Shown: positions 1 through 8,317, numbered from the stretch's first letter. The stretch is 64,000 nt of DNA from Herbinix sp. (GCA_029256105.1 JAQSYO010000012.1:1-64000), one strand, 5' to 3'. The notes: generated by a model not told the origin, from the letters alone. Program-made: numbers and translations.

Positions 1-59
1 TGTCTGAATGCAAGACGGCCGATACGTCCAAAACCATTAATTGCTACTTTTACTGCCAT
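1..59 (-). CDS. gap: Glyceraldehyde-3-phosphate dehydrogenase, N-terminal fragment (cut by window edge)
   Basis: Only the first 19 codons lie in the window. They read MAVKVAINGFGRIGRLAFR, the N-terminal NAD-binding Rossmann motif (INGFGRIGR) of type I GAPDH, the glycolytic enzyme that oxidises glyceraldehyde-3-phosphate. An AGGAGG ribosome site sits about 9 nt before the ATG. The rest of the gene lies to the left of the window. The identification rests on the first residues alone but the motif is very characteristic. Confidence 0.9.
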   Translation of the reverse strand, partial: MAVKVAINGFGRIGRLAFR

Positions 60-96
60 GATAATATTCCTCCTAATTGTTTAAATTTATAATATA

Positions 97-110
97 CTGT
101 CTAGTGACAG
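97..110. promoter_or_regulatory. Small inverted repeat in the gap leader/promoter
   Basis: CTGTC-TAGT-GACAG is a perfect 5-bp inverted repeat about 40 nt upstream of the gap start, next to an AT-rich TATATTAT stretch that could be the -10 region. It could be an operator or a small RNA hairpin. No known binding protein was recognised. Confidence 0.25.
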
Positions 111-286
111 CAATTAATCCAAATATTTACTTGGTTACATTGACAAAATTTTCTCAATCCAGATTTATTTTACCTAATTTAAGATAAAATATCAAGAGCT
201 TATTTCACTATTTCTTTAATATTATGAAAAAGTTTATATTTCATATGAAAAATTATGTTTTTTTGTGCATTATTAAAGTATCATTT

Positions 287-1951
287 TTATTGTAATTCAC
301 TTTCTACGTAGTTTACAATATTCAAGGAATGATCTGATATTCTTTCAAGATTTATTATTGCATCTATAAATACAACTCCGTTTTCTGGTGTACATAAGCC
401 TTGTGACAATCGATCTATATGCCGTTGTCTTAATTTGTCTTTCATATTGTCAACCTGTTCCTCTAGCCGTTCAACTTCTCTGATAAAATCAATATTCTCT
501 GTTTCTCTTGCTCTGATTGCATAATCAAAAGAATCAACAGCTGCGGTACACATCTCACTTAATTCATTATAAGCTTCCTCAGTCAAATAAACATTATTTT
601 TAATTTTTTCCAAAGCAAGATCTGCAAGGTTTTCTGCATGGTCTCCAACTCTTTCTATATTCGTAATGGTGTAAAATAGATTGTTTACTACCAAGTGTTG
701 TTTTTCTGTCAATGAAAGATTATTTATTTTAACCAAATACTCAGTTATTATTCTTTGGTGGGCATCAATAATTTTCTCAATTTCCAACACCTTCTCTGCT
801 TTTTCCTTATTATTCTTAAGAAGGGCTTCAACTGCTTCTCTTGCATTATCTAAAGTAATTTGTCCCATATGAACTACTTCTTTTACTGAGTTTTCTACAG
901 CAAAGGACGGGGTTTCGAGTATTCGTTCATCCAAATGTCGAAGTGTCACATGAATTTCATCATCATCAACCGTCTCGATTTTTGAATCATCAATAAATAA
1001 ACCAGATAATTTAACTAAATAATTAGCAAACGGGAAAAGTAAAATTGTATTACCTACATTAAATAAGGTATGGAATATGGAAATCTGTATACTATTAATT
1101 TTAGAAGCTGCAAATTCTTGATTAACTTTGAAAATAATAAACATTGCCGTACCAAAAACTACTGTACCTATAACATTAAAGGATAAATGTATAAAAGCCG
1201 CACGTTTTGCTGTTTTATTTGCTCCAATTGAGGATAAAATAGCAGTAATACATGTTCCAATGTTTTGTCCTAATGTTATAAATATTGCAGAGTTCCAATT
1301 TACTACACCTGTCATTGCTAAGGTCTGAAGAATTCCGACCGAAGCTGATGAACTTTGGATTATTGCAGTAACAATTGCACCCGCTATTACACCCAGAAAT
1401 GGATTTGTCCCAAGAACACGAAAGGCATTGACGAATATTGGTGCATCACTATAGGGTTTAATAACATCGGACATAAATTTGAGTCCAACAAATAATATAC
1501 CAAAGCCTATTATTATTTCTGCTATATCCTTCTTTTTTTGATTTTTAGTTATTAATACAGTAAATGCACCTACCGCAATCAATGCTGGTGCAAAAAAGTC
1601 GGGTTTAAAAACAGAACTCCATTCATTCATAGATACGAGCCAAGCTGTAACTGTAGTACCAATATTGGCACCCATAATTACACCAACCGCTTGTCCTAAA
1701 TTCATTATACCTGCATTTACGAACCCAACTACCATAACCGTAGTTGCTGAAGAGCTTTGAATAATACCTGTTACTACCGTACCTACAATGACTGCAACAA
1801 ATCGATTATTTGTCAAATACCCCAGCAAACGTTTCATTTTGCTACCAGCCGCTTTTTGGAGTCCATCCCCCATCAGATTCATACCATATAAAAACATACC
1901 CAATCCGCCGGCAAAAGCAAAAACTAATTTTAAAATCGTAAGAATACTCAT
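287..1951 (-). CDS. Na+/phosphate cotransporter with C-terminal PhoU-like domain
   Basis: A 554-residue membrane protein of the Na/Pi cotransporter II (NptA-like, PF02690) family, expected to import inorganic phosphate with sodium. Two inverted copies of the family's QSSSA motif are visible (GIIQSSSATTVMVVGF near residue 63 and AIIQSSSASVGILQTL near 200), within about eight hydrophobic segments in residues 1-315. Residues 340-554 are a soluble helical PhoU-like domain (ERVGDHAENLADLA and ERISDHSLNIVNYVE repeats), the usual bacterial fusion. The ATG has a GGGAGG site 6-7 nt upstream. A direct repeat resembling a Pho box lies about 95 nt upstream, consistent with phosphate-starvation control. 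Transcription is separate from gap. Confidence 0.9.
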   Translation of the reverse strand: MSILTILKLVFAFAGGLGMFLYGMNLMGDGLQKAAGSKMKRLLGYLTNNRFVAVIVGTVVTGIIQSSSATTVMVVGFVNAGIMNLGQAVGVIMGANIGTTVTAWLVSMNEWSSVFKPDFFAPALIAVGAFTVLITKNQKKKDIAEIIIGFGILFVGLKFMSDVIKPYSDAPIFVNAFRVLGTNPFLGVIAGAIVTAIIQSSSASVGILQTLAMTGVVNWNSAIFITLGQNIGTCITAILSSIGANKTAKRAAFIHLSFNVIGTVVFGTAMFIIFKVNQEFAASKINSIQISIFHTLFNVGNTILLFPFANYLVKLSGLFIDDSKIETVDDDEIHVTLRHLDERILETPSFAVENSVKEVVHMGQITLDNAREAVEALLKNNKEKAEKVLEIEKIIDAHQRIITEYLVKINNLSLTEKQHLVVNNLFYTITNIERVGDHAENLADLALEKIKNNVYLTEEAYNELSEMCTAAVDSFDYAIRARETENIDFIREVERLEEQVDNMKDKLRQRHIDRLSQGLCTPENGVVFIDAIINLERISDHSLNIVNYVESELQ

Positions 1952-2023
1952 AAATCCTCCCTGTTAAAATATCGTTATATGTGTTTTTATAACATACATT
2001 TTTATTCTAACACATTATTTATT

Positions 2024-2060
2024 GTATAATCTACGTATAATTTGTAAAGTCTGTGTAAAG
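2024..2060 (-). promoter_or_regulatory. Candidate Pho box and -10 element for the Na/Pi transporter
   Basis: On the minus strand the heptamer CTTTACA occurs twice with an 11-bp period (plus-strand 2054-2060 and 2043-2049), one helical turn apart, as in PhoB/PhoP boxes. A TATACA hexamer (2024-2029) follows 13 bp downstream. Position upstream of a phosphate transporter fits activation by PhoP~P. This is pattern matching only. Confidence 0.45.
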
Positions 2061-2082
2061 TTTCAATTAGGGAGGTATGTAT

Positions 2083-2109
2083 TCCCAATGACAATATATG
2101 TCATCAGGG
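2083..2109. terminator. Hairpin between the Gly-rich gene and the Na/Pi transporter
   Basis: ATGACA-atata-TGTCAT with flanking CCC/GGG pairing forms a short hairpin just downstream of the 2129 stop codon. It lacks a good U-run, so it is a weak terminator candidate or an RNA-stabilising structure. Confidence 0.3.
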
Positions 2110-2128
2110 ATTGATTTCTAATAAATAC

Positions 2129-2593
2129 TTAATTTGTCTTACCTGAACTACTTGAATTATTTGAACTTACTTTATTCAATGTTTTTCCGGAACTACCTGA
2201 GCCTCCAGCATTACCTGACATATCAATACCATTTAAATTACCTGGACTCCCAGAACCTCCAGGGCTTCCAAAATCACCTTTATAGCCAGCACCACCAATC
2301 ATTCCCATGCTACCAGCATTTACAAATGCATCATCTATTCCAGACATGCCCTTATCTCCAAACATTCCTGTATTGGCTGAAAGTCCTGAACTACCTGTCA
2401 AACCTAAACTTTCTTGACTTGCGGTTAGACCAGATTCATTATAGGAATCATCAGCTCCAATAGACCCATTTGAATCTCCCGATAATCCAGAACCTCCAGG
2501 GCCACCAGTCTTTCCTGAATTCCATGATTTAATTGAATTAACTGATTTGTCCGAATCATTTGTCATTCCTGAGGGCCTTGAATTACTTGCCAT
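2129..2593 (-). CDS. Gly/Ser-rich low-complexity protein, probable spore surface component
   Basis: A 154-residue protein dominated by G, S, N and D with GSGxxG and GGPGGSG runs. It has no signal peptide, membrane segment or recognised domain. The composition resembles structural, assembly-type proteins such as spore coat or exosporium proteins. Its ATG overlaps the stop codon of the upstream gene (TAATG), so the two are translationally coupled, and that upstream gene shares the Gly/Ser-rich tail. The plus-strand reading frame through the same DNA (Leu/Tyr/Asn repeats) is rejected as a shadow. The function is inferred only from composition and neighbours. Confidence 0.6.
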   Translation of the reverse strand: MASNSRPSGMTNDSDKSVNSIKSWNSGKTGGPGGSGLSGDSNGSIGADDSYNESGLTASQESLGLTGSSGLSANTGMFGDKGMSGIDDAFVNAGSMGMIGGAGYKGDFGSPGGSGSPGNLNGIDMSGNAGGSGSSGKTLNKVSSNNSSSSGKTN

Positions 2594-2982
2594 TACTGAA
2601 GACCCCCTGAGCTGCTTGACATTCCTGAGCTCCCGGAGCCACCTGACATACCTGCTCCAGTACCTTTTGACAAGCCCATATTTTCCGAGCCTGCAGCACT
2701 AGCACCCATACCCGCGCTTCCTGACCATCCTGAACTTCCTGAAAAAACAGATTTTAGGGTATTAATCTCATTTTGAGATGCTTGTCCGGACGGTTGATAA
2801 TAATTTTTGTTTTTCGCAATTGTATATAGCTCATATTGAGATGTTTCAGCTTCATTTCTCATTTGTTGCAAAGTTGATCTTAAATTTTGATTTTCTGTCT
2901 GAGATATCATATCAGTATAAGTTTTTAAACCTGAATTTAGTGTATTCAACGCATCTGAAACCATTGCTTTTTCTTGCATCAT
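2593..2982 (-). CDS. Spore coat CotF-like protein with Gly/Ser-rich tail
   Basis: 129 residues. Residues 1-80 form an amphipathic helical segment (MVSDALNTLNSGLKTYTDMISQTENQNLRSTLQQMRNEAETSQYELYTIAKNKNYYQPSG) that resembles the C-terminal part of the CotF-like coat family, including its ending in YYxPS. Residues 85-129 are a Gly/Ser/Ala/Met-rich tail. CotF-type proteins are assembled into the spore coat. Two ATGs in tandem follow an AGGAGG site. It sits in a three-gene run with a small helical protein upstream and a Gly-rich protein downstream, next to spo0A. The CotF assignment is from recalled sequence character, not a search. Confidence 0.6.
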   Translation of the reverse strand: MMQEKAMVSDALNTLNSGLKTYTDMISQTENQNLRSTLQQMRNEAETSQYELYTIAKNKNYYQPSGQASQNEINTLKSVFSGSSGWSGSAGMGASAAGSENMGLSKGTGAGMSGGSGSSGMSSSSGGLQ

Positions 2983-2996
2983 AGTTCGTGTACCTC

Positions 2997-3182
2997 CTAT
3001 TGTAAAAACTGTAAGATTGTTTGTCTGTTTTTTTCACAAGATTGTGCTGATTTTTCAAAAAATTGTTTTACATTTTGATCCTGAGCATTTTGAGCATAAT
3101 TACGATATTTCTCGACATCCGCTTCACCAAATTGTAATAAATGTCTTACGTTTTGTAATTCAACTTCACTTAGATTTGTCAT
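2997..3182 (-). CDS. Small helical CotF-associated protein
   Basis: 61 residues starting MTNLSEVELQNVRHLL. This start is preferred over an upstream in-frame ATG at 3209 because AAGGAGG lies 8 nt before it, whereas the longer start would place that site inside the coding region. The protein is almost entirely helical (LRHLLQFGEADVEKYRNYAQ-type heptads) and looks like the N-terminal half of ferritin-like or CotF-like helical bundles. The next gene, 14 nt downstream, carries the complementary helical segment, so the pair may form one split bundle. Role in the spore coat is inferred. Confidence 0.55.
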   Translation of the reverse strand: MTNLSEVELQNVRHLLQFGEADVEKYRNYAQNAQDQNVKQFFEKSAQSCEKNRQTILQFLQ

Positions 3183-3238
3183 GATAATTTCCTCCTTTTT
3201 ATTTGTCATACAGAAATTATTATCTCTAGCCAGTTAAA

Positions 3239-3269
3239 AAATTATGTATTAACTTGAAGTCATATATTG
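3239..3269 (-). promoter_or_regulatory. Possible sporulation (SigE-like) promoter for the three coat-type genes
   Basis: The minus strand reads CAATATAT, a 15-bp gap, then CATAATTT, about 57 nt before the first start codon of the group. This resembles the SigE pattern (MATATT, 14-15 bp, CATACANT) with two mismatches in the -10. It is a weak match, supported by the type of genes it precedes. Confidence 0.3.
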
Positions 3270-3285
3270 GATAGTACATTCAAAT

Positions 3286-3331
3286 AAAAAAAGAGTAGGC
3301 AGCATTTATTAATGCATGTCCACTCTTTTTA
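3286..3331. terminator. Terminator downstream of spo0A (bidirectional)
   Basis: AAAAAAAGAGT ... ACTCTTTTT with additional inner pairing (GCATT/AATGC) forms a hairpin flanked by A and T runs on either strand. It lies about 40 nt past the spo0A stop and can also stop plus-strand transcripts. Confidence 0.7.
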
Positions 3332-3368
3332 TCCCCAATTTAACTTATTATTAATATATTATTGCCTA

Positions 3369-4169
3369 TTACATTCTTAATTTATATTCCAAACGGATTT
3401 TATCAGCAATTAATGCTACAAATTCTGAATTTGTCGGTTTGCCCTTCCCATTGCTAACCGTATAACCAAATAATTCATCAATCGTATCCATCTTACCTCT
3501 GCTCCATGCAACCTCAATAGCATGACGAATCGCTCTTTCGACTCTGCTTGGTGTTGTCTTATGACGTTTTGCGATGGAAGGATATAATAGTTTTGTAATG
3601 GAATTTAACATTTCCGCGTCGTTGACTGACATCATAATTGCGTCACGTAAGTACTGGTAGCCTTTAATATGTGCTGGTACACCAATTTCATGAATGATAT
3701 TTGTAACATCTGATTCTAAATTTCTTTCCATATAAGCACTCTTATTTTCATAAGCGCTAACTCTATGATTATCAATAAGTTTATTGTGATAGTCACCTTT
3801 TATCTGCTTAATTCTTGACAAAATAATATTATTGTCAAATGGTTTCATAATGTAATAATTTGCACCTAGTTCAAATGCATTTTCTGTTACCCCTTCTTGT
3901 CCAATTGCTGTGATTACTATAAAAGAAGGAGTTTTCTTGAATTCCGAGTCTCTTCTTACCTTTTCCATTACACCAAGCCCGTCTAGCTTTGGCATAATTA
4001 AATCTAAAAGTACAACATCCGGTTTTTTCTCCTTGATCATGTCTAAAGCATCAAGTCCATTTTCCGATTTTCCAACAACCTCGATATCTGAATCCTCTTT
4101 TAAGATATCCTCGAGTAGATTCACCATCCTCTCATTGTCATCAACGATAGCTACATTAATTTTACTCAT
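3369..4169 (-). CDS. spo0A: Sporulation master regulator Spo0A
   Basis: 266 residues, the usual length. Residues 1-120 are a receiver domain with the acidic pocket D10/D11, phosphoacceptor D56 (VVLLDLIMP) and K109. Residues ~150-266 are the Spo0A-specific DNA-binding domain, with the recognition helix [15 protein letters not shown] conserved to the letter in Spo0A. When phosphorylated it binds 0A boxes to switch cells from growth to sporulation. A GGAGG site precedes the ATG. A strong SigA-type promoter lies about 165 nt upstream and 0A-box-like sequences lie further up, consistent with autoregulation. The spoIVB-spo0A order is the classical one in endospore formers. Confidence 0.98.
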   Translation of the reverse strand: MSKINVAIVDDNERMVNLLEDILKEDSDIEVVGKSENGLDALDMIKEKKPDVVLLDLIMPKLDGLGVMEKVRRDSEFKKTPSFIVITAIGQEGVTENAFELGANYYIMKPFDNNIILSRIKQIKGDYHNKLIDNHRVSAYENKSAYMERNLESDVTNIIHEIGVPAHIKGYQYLRDAIMMSVNDAEMLNSITKLLYPSIAKRHKTTPSRVERAIRHAIEVAWSRGKMDTIDELFGYTVSNGKGKPTNSEFVALIADKIRLEYKLRM

Positions 4170-4333
4170 TTACTTTTCAACCTCCATTACATTTTTTTGT
4201 TCTTCTCCATAAAATAGTTCCTTATTGTCCCCATTCCCATTTTGATTCTATGCCTAGGGTTGTCCGTATTTCAAATTTCACTTATCGTGAACAATTGTGT
4301 AGCACTTTTGGTTTCATGTTGTTTTATGATATT

Positions 4334-4362
4334 ATTATACATCTTGCACAATAGAGCGTCAA
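4334..4362 (-). promoter_or_regulatory. SigA-type promoter of spo0A
   Basis: On the minus strand TTGACG (-35, 4357-4362), a 17-bp spacer, then a perfect TATAAT (-10, 4334-4339). The predicted start is near 4327, giving a leader of about 158 nt before the spo0A ATG. This is one of the best consensus promoters in the window. Confidence 0.75.
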
Positions 4363-4561
4363 TAATTATCGCAATAGCAAATTAAACAAAATATGGATAA
4401 CATAATATGACTTTTATTATTAATATTTTACATTAATAGTCATTAAACAACAATAAAACCATAAAAACTACATCTTAAGTGACTTTTTTCTTTCTAAGCA
4501 TCTGTAAATATTTGCCATACATGAATTATATATATAACATTTCAAACTATCAAACGTTTCT

Positions 4562-4578
4562 TGTCGCACCATTCGACA
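4562..4578. promoter_or_regulatory. Candidate 0A boxes upstream of spo0A
   Basis: TTCGACA at 4572-4578 is an exact 0A box (TGTCGAA on the minus strand). TGTCGCA at 4562-4568, in the opposite orientation, has one mismatch. They lie about 210 bp upstream of the SigA-type promoter. Spo0A~P autoregulation is known in Bacillus, and here it is inferred from the motif only. Confidence 0.4.
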
Positions 4579-4729
4579 CCGAAATAAGGGAAAATATGGA
4601 TGATAAAAACGTAACCACAACATTTTGTATTATTGGAAAATATAAACAATTAATATGCTGTAATTTTGGAATAAATCGACTTGTATTATAAATTATTTCG
4701 TCGACTTCTTTTTATAACAAAAGATATCC

Positions 4730-6013
4730 TTATTCTAAATTATTTACCATGTTTTCTATGAAAGTACCGTAACCTTTCGTTGAATCCTGTATAAATACAT
4801 GCGTAACTGCACCTATTATCTTATTATTTTGTATAATTGGGCTACCACTCATTCCCTGTACAATTCCTCCTGTTAATTCAAGTAATCTTTTATCTGTAAT
4901 TCGAATTACGATTCCTTTACTATGATTACTGTTGCTCATATCCACGCTTTCAATTTCTATTTCATAATCCTCTACTTTATCTTCAATAGTACAGCGAATT
5001 AAAGCTTTACCCTTCTCAACTTCTTGTTTTAGGCCTATTTTCATTGGTTCCACAGTCAAATTTTCATCATATTCGTTACCAACTCTTCCGAAAATACCTT
5101 GATACGTGTTTTCCTTAATACTACCGATTTTGTATTTATCGCTTTGTCTAATCATACCGATTAATTCACCTGGTTCACCTTCTTTTCCTTTAATGATGGA
5201 CATTATCTCAGCTGCATAGATTGACCCATCTTTTACATCCATAAGTAAACCAGTATCAATATCAGTTATTCCATGTCCCAATGCTCCAAACTGTCCATCT
5301 GTAGATACAAAAGTTAGTGTACCAATGCCCTGTGTATTATCACGAATCCAAGCTCCTATCATATATTTGCCACTCGTCGTTTTGACTGGAGATATCCTTA
5401 CTGTGAATTCTTCTTTATTTCTACGTATTAATAAGGCTACATCTTTCCCATTACATTTTTGGATTTCATCAATTAAATCCTTTTTCTTATTCATCCCCTT
5501 ACCATTAATCGCCAAGATATAATCACCTGATTTTAATTTATTATTGATGGGTTCGTGATTAAGGCCATCATCTCCTGTAATTTTACCGCTCCCTAAGACT
5601 AAAATACCATCCGTCTCAACATATATTCCAATGGGATAACCACAGGGAATTAACTCTGCAGTTTCAATAACATCTAGTGAGATGTTCTTAAAATCAAACA
5701 GTCCGAACAATTTTAAACTAACATTGTATTTACCGGTCTGTGAGGATTCCAATGTAAAGGGTCTGTTCATATCAATATTGATTTGATTTGAAGGAACTCT
5801 TAAATCATTAACACTGATAACTCCAAGATCATCCGTTTCAATATTTGCTTTAAATGGCATATTAAAATCGAAACTTTCTTGAGTACCTACTAACATTTTA
5901 ATTTCATCCGGTATACTTTTTTCTATTTTATAAATAGCAAAAAATCCGATTGCAAAAATATTTACAATGAAAAGGTAAATCAAAACCCTTCTATATATTT
6001 TACGTCTCCTCAT
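4730..6013 (-). CDS. spoIVB: SpoIVB serine peptidase (sporulation sigma-K checkpoint)
   Basis: 427 residues, almost identical in length to the Bacillus protein. It has an N-terminal membrane anchor (residues ~11-29), a PDZ domain (~125-205) and an S55 peptidase domain. The triad predicted by alignment with the Bacillus residues His236/Asp363/Ser378 falls at H247 (GALGHG), D374 and S389 (GMSGSP), a constant offset of 11. In the mother cell-forespore dialogue SpoIVB is secreted from the forespore and triggers processing of pro-sigma-K. The ATG is preceded by GAGGTGAAAGG. The recN terminator lies upstream, so it is transcribed on its own, presumably from a forespore promoter that I could not define. 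Confidence 0.96.
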   Translation of the reverse strand: MRRRKIYRRVLIYLFIVNIFAIGFFAIYKIEKSIPDEIKMLVGTQESFDFNMPFKANIETDDLGVISVNDLRVPSNQINIDMNRPFTLESSQTGKYNVSLKLFGLFDFKNISLDVIETAELIPCGYPIGIYVETDGILVLGSGKITGDDGLNHEPINNKLKSGDYILAINGKGMNKKKDLIDEIQKCNGKDVALLIRRNKEEFTVRISPVKTTSGKYMIGAWIRDNTQGIGTLTFVSTDGQFGALGHGITDIDTGLLMDVKDGSIYAAEIMSIIKGKEGEPGELIGMIRQSDKYKIGSIKENTYQGIFGRVGNEYDENLTVEPMKIGLKQEVEKGKALIRCTIEDKVEDYEIEIESVDMSNSNHSKGIVIRITDKRLLELTGGIVQGMSGSPIIQNNKIIGAVTHVFIQDSTKGYGTFIENMVNNLE

Positions 6014-6203
6014 CCTTTCACCTCATACCTTTTTCCTAGAAATTTAGTTTTTCATTCTATACATAGAAACATGGCTCTTCAAAATTTCATGGAAATTTTG
6101 GTTTTAAACATTTATTAAAAGCTTTTGTTTAACAAAATTATTGTCATTCGTAACTTTTTTGATGATCGCGCAATCTTTGGCATTATTCCACTTTTAAGCA
6201 ATC

Positions 6204-6234
6204 AAAAAAGGATATACATAGTATTGTATATCCT
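6204..6234 (-). terminator. Rho-independent terminator of recN
   Basis: AGGATATAC (6209-6217) pairs perfectly with GTATATCCT (6226-6234) around an 8-nt loop. On the minus strand it is followed by TTTTTT. It lies 30 nt after the recN stop. Confidence 0.85.
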
Positions 6235-6263
6235 CACTTTTAGTATTCTGCATTTTTCAATTT

Positions 6264-7949
6264 TTAAAGCTTGTATTTTTTAGTAGCTAGTGCTAATTCT
6301 TTCATTTCTTTTGCACTTTCTCTCACACGCTCCGTAATTTCAGCACCTCCAAGAATTCGAGATAACTCATTAATAGAATTTTCTTCATTTAATTCCATTA
6401 TCATTGTCTGGGTAGAAATACCATCTGTTTGCTTTTCGATAATATAATGTGAATCTGCCATCGCTGCTATTTGTGCAAGATGTGTAATACAGATTATTTG
6501 ATGATGCTTCGCAATGATTGATAGCTGCTCCGATACCTTTTGAGCTGTTCTTCCACTAATGCCCACATCTATTTCATCAAAAATCAAAGTTTCAATCTCA
6601 TCCTTATCTGCTAAAACTGATTTGATGCCTAGCATAATTCTGGAAAGTTCACCACCAGAGGCAACTCTTGACAATGGTTTCAAAGCTTCACCGGGATTCG
6701 TCGAAATAATAAATTCACCATCATCAAAGCCATTGGCTGAATAATGACCAGTCTGTTCAAATGTCATCTCAAACTTTACATCTAAAAAGTTTAAAGCAAT
6801 CAGTGCTTCACTAATTTTTTCGGTAAGTTCCTTCGCTTTTCTTTTTCTAATTTCGGATAACTGTTGAGACAAAAGATTTAATTTAGACTCAGCTTCTGTT
6901 AACTCTTTATTTAGCTTTTCCATATATACATCATAATCCCGATATTTATCTAATTTTAATTCGCAATCATGACAATAATTGATAATCTGTTCAATTGAAT
7001 TACCATATTTAGATTTTAAATGATTGATCGTATCTAAACGTTTTGTTACCTCCAATAGTTCCTCTTCCGGACTTTCCATATCAGATATATATTGTGACAA
7101 ATCTCTGTTTAAATCATTCAAAAGTTCGTCAATATCTGAAACTTGATTAAAAATCCCATTGATAGCCTCATCATACTCTGCTATCTTCGTTAGTAGACGT
7201 AACGCTCTTCCTACTGCATCACCTGCTGCAGTGGAATCATATCCGGTCAAACGATAAGCATTCTGCAACCCTTCAGAGATAGTATTCGAATTTGATAATT
7301 TCTTATACCGTATTGCTAGTTCAACATCCTCACCAGATATTAAAGCTGCTTTTAATATTTCATTTATTTCATAATCTAAAAAGGATATCTCTCGTAAACG
7401 CTTTTCCTCATCAATTCCCGCTTGATCATATTCCTGTTTTAATTTTACATAGTCTTTATAAGAATGCTCTAGTTCTTGCTTTATTGACCCGATTTCATCC
7501 TTTGCAAAACGATCTACAATCTCCATATGCTTTGCTTTATGTAAAAGAGACTGATGCTCATGTTGACCATGAATATCAATTAATAATCCTGCAATCGTAG
7601 TTAGTGCTGATGCAGTAACATTCTCACCATTAATTTTACATATACTTCTACCCGACATAATCTTCCTTGAAATGATGATTTGTTCGCCCTCAATCGGTAC
7701 ATCCAATTCTCTCATTGCAGCAAATATTACTTCATCCTTTGTTTCAAATACAAGCTCAATCAATGCATATTCTGCACCACTTCGAACGATATCCTTGTTA
7801 ATCTTCCCGCCAAGTGCCGCATTTACTGAACCAATGATGATTGATTTTCCGGCACCTGTTTCACCGGTCATAATATTTAGATGATCCTTAAAATATACTT
7901 CCACTTCATTAATAATAGCGAAATTTTTAACGTGTAGGCTGATTAACAA
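6264..7949 (-). CDS. recN: DNA repair protein RecN
   Basis: 561 residues, typical for this SMC-like ATPase, which is recruited to DNA double-strand breaks and helps recombination. The Walker A is GETGAGKS (29-36). The middle (~150-380) is coiled coil. The C-terminal head carries the ABC signature LSRVASGGELSRIMLGI, the Walker B TLIFDEIDVGISG and ITHLAQIAAMAD. The start is a TTG codon: GAGGG lies 7 nt before it and the family N-terminus LISLHVKNFAIINEVEV follows directly. A TTGACT/TATAAG promoter and a heptamer tandem repeat lie upstream. In many Clostridia ahrC/argR precedes recN, but here the upstream neighbour is unrelated. Confidence 0.97.
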   Translation of the reverse strand: MLISLHVKNFAIINEVEVYFKDHLNIMTGETGAGKSIIIGSVNAALGGKINKDIVRSGAEYALIELVFETKDEVIFAAMRELDVPIEGEQIIISRKIMSGRSICKINGENVTASALTTIAGLLIDIHGQHEHQSLLHKAKHMEIVDRFAKDEIGSIKQELEHSYKDYVKLKQEYDQAGIDEEKRLREISFLDYEINEILKAALISGEDVELAIRYKKLSNSNTISEGLQNAYRLTGYDSTAAGDAVGRALRLLTKIAEYDEAINGIFNQVSDIDELLNDLNRDLSQYISDMESPEEELLEVTKRLDTINHLKSKYGNSIEQIINYCHDCELKLDKYRDYDVYMEKLNKELTEAESKLNLLSQQLSEIRKRKAKELTEKISEALIALNFLDVKFEMTFEQTGHYSANGFDDGEFIISTNPGEALKPLSRVASGGELSRIMLGIKSVLADKDEIETLIFDEIDVGISGRTAQKVSEQLSIIAKHHQIICITHLAQIAAMADSHYIIEKQTDGISTQTMIMELNEENSINELSRILGGAEITERVRESAKEMKELALATKKYKL

Positions 7950-8011
7950 ATAATATCCCTCATTTCTATAGGAAAGTTTTTCGTAACAATATAATTTACC
8001 TTAAATTATAG

Positions 8012-8041
8012 CTTATAATACACAACTCATAAATGAGTCAA
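8012..8041 (-). promoter_or_regulatory. Candidate recN promoter with overlapping palindrome
   Basis: On the minus strand TTGACT (8036-8041), an 18-bp spacer and TATAAG (8012-8017). The palindrome ACTCAT-AA-ATGAGT (8025-8038) overlaps the -35 and could be an operator. It does not match the Firmicute LexA box. Confidence 0.45.
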
Positions 8042-8043
8042 AG

Positions 8044-8141
8044 CTCATATTTCATATCTCACATCTCACATCTCACATCTCACATCTCACATCTCATATC
8101 TCATATCTCATATTTCATATTTCATATTTCATATCTCATAA
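8044..8141. repeat. Heptanucleotide tandem repeat, 14 units
   Basis: Fourteen consecutive 7-bp units of the form CTCATAT/CTCACAT/TTCATAT can be laid out from 8044 to 8141. The core is five identical CTCACAT units (8058-8092) followed by CTCATAT and TTCATAT variants. It begins 3 bp upstream of the recN -35 hexamer. One strand is nearly all pyrimidine plus A. Such arrays change length by slippage. Confidence 0.9.
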
Positions 8142-8317
8142 ATCTATCTCTCGAATTAGAAACATATGTTCTGAATATATTGTATCATAATGGAAAAGTA
8201 GAATCAATCCTAACTTTAATTCCTTGTAGGAATTAACAAAAATAAGTATCTTTATTATTCAATATACCCATATTGCAACAAAACTAGTGAGGTAAAAACC
8301 CATTAATCAATTTAAAA

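Larger units (their letters stand above)
4170..4729. other. spo0A-spoIVB intergenic regulatory region
   Basis: 560 bp without a convincing gene. It contains the spo0A promoter (4334-4362) and 0A-box-like sequences near 4562-4578. A plus-strand frame of 70 codons at 4479-4691 has no ribosome site and no recognisable sequence, and is not called. Confidence 0.6.
7950..8317. other. recN upstream region
   Basis: About 370 bp without a gene. It holds the recN promoter, a palindrome and a 7-bp tandem repeat. A plus-strand frame of 67 codons through the repeat (SHISHLTSHIS-type) is a by-product of the repeat and has no ribosome site. Confidence 0.7.

Noticed and set aside
2134-2463. Plus-strand Leu/Tyr/Asn-rich frame opposite the Gly-rich gene
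   Set aside because: It is the complement of Gly/Ser codons; the minus-strand frame has TAATG coupling to a gene with a good ribosome site.
4479-4691. Plus-strand frame of 70 codons in the spo0A upstream region
   Set aside because: No ribosome site and no similarity; it overlaps 0A-box-like sites and spo0A regulatory DNA.
8025-8038. SOS (LexA) box at the recN promoter
   Set aside because: The palindrome ACTCATAAATGAGT does not fit the Firmicute CGAAC-N4-GTTCG consensus.
8033-8236. Plus-strand coding sequence of 67 codons
   Set aside because: It is generated by the 7-bp repeat (a 21-bp, seven-codon period), has no ribosome site and no family resemblance.
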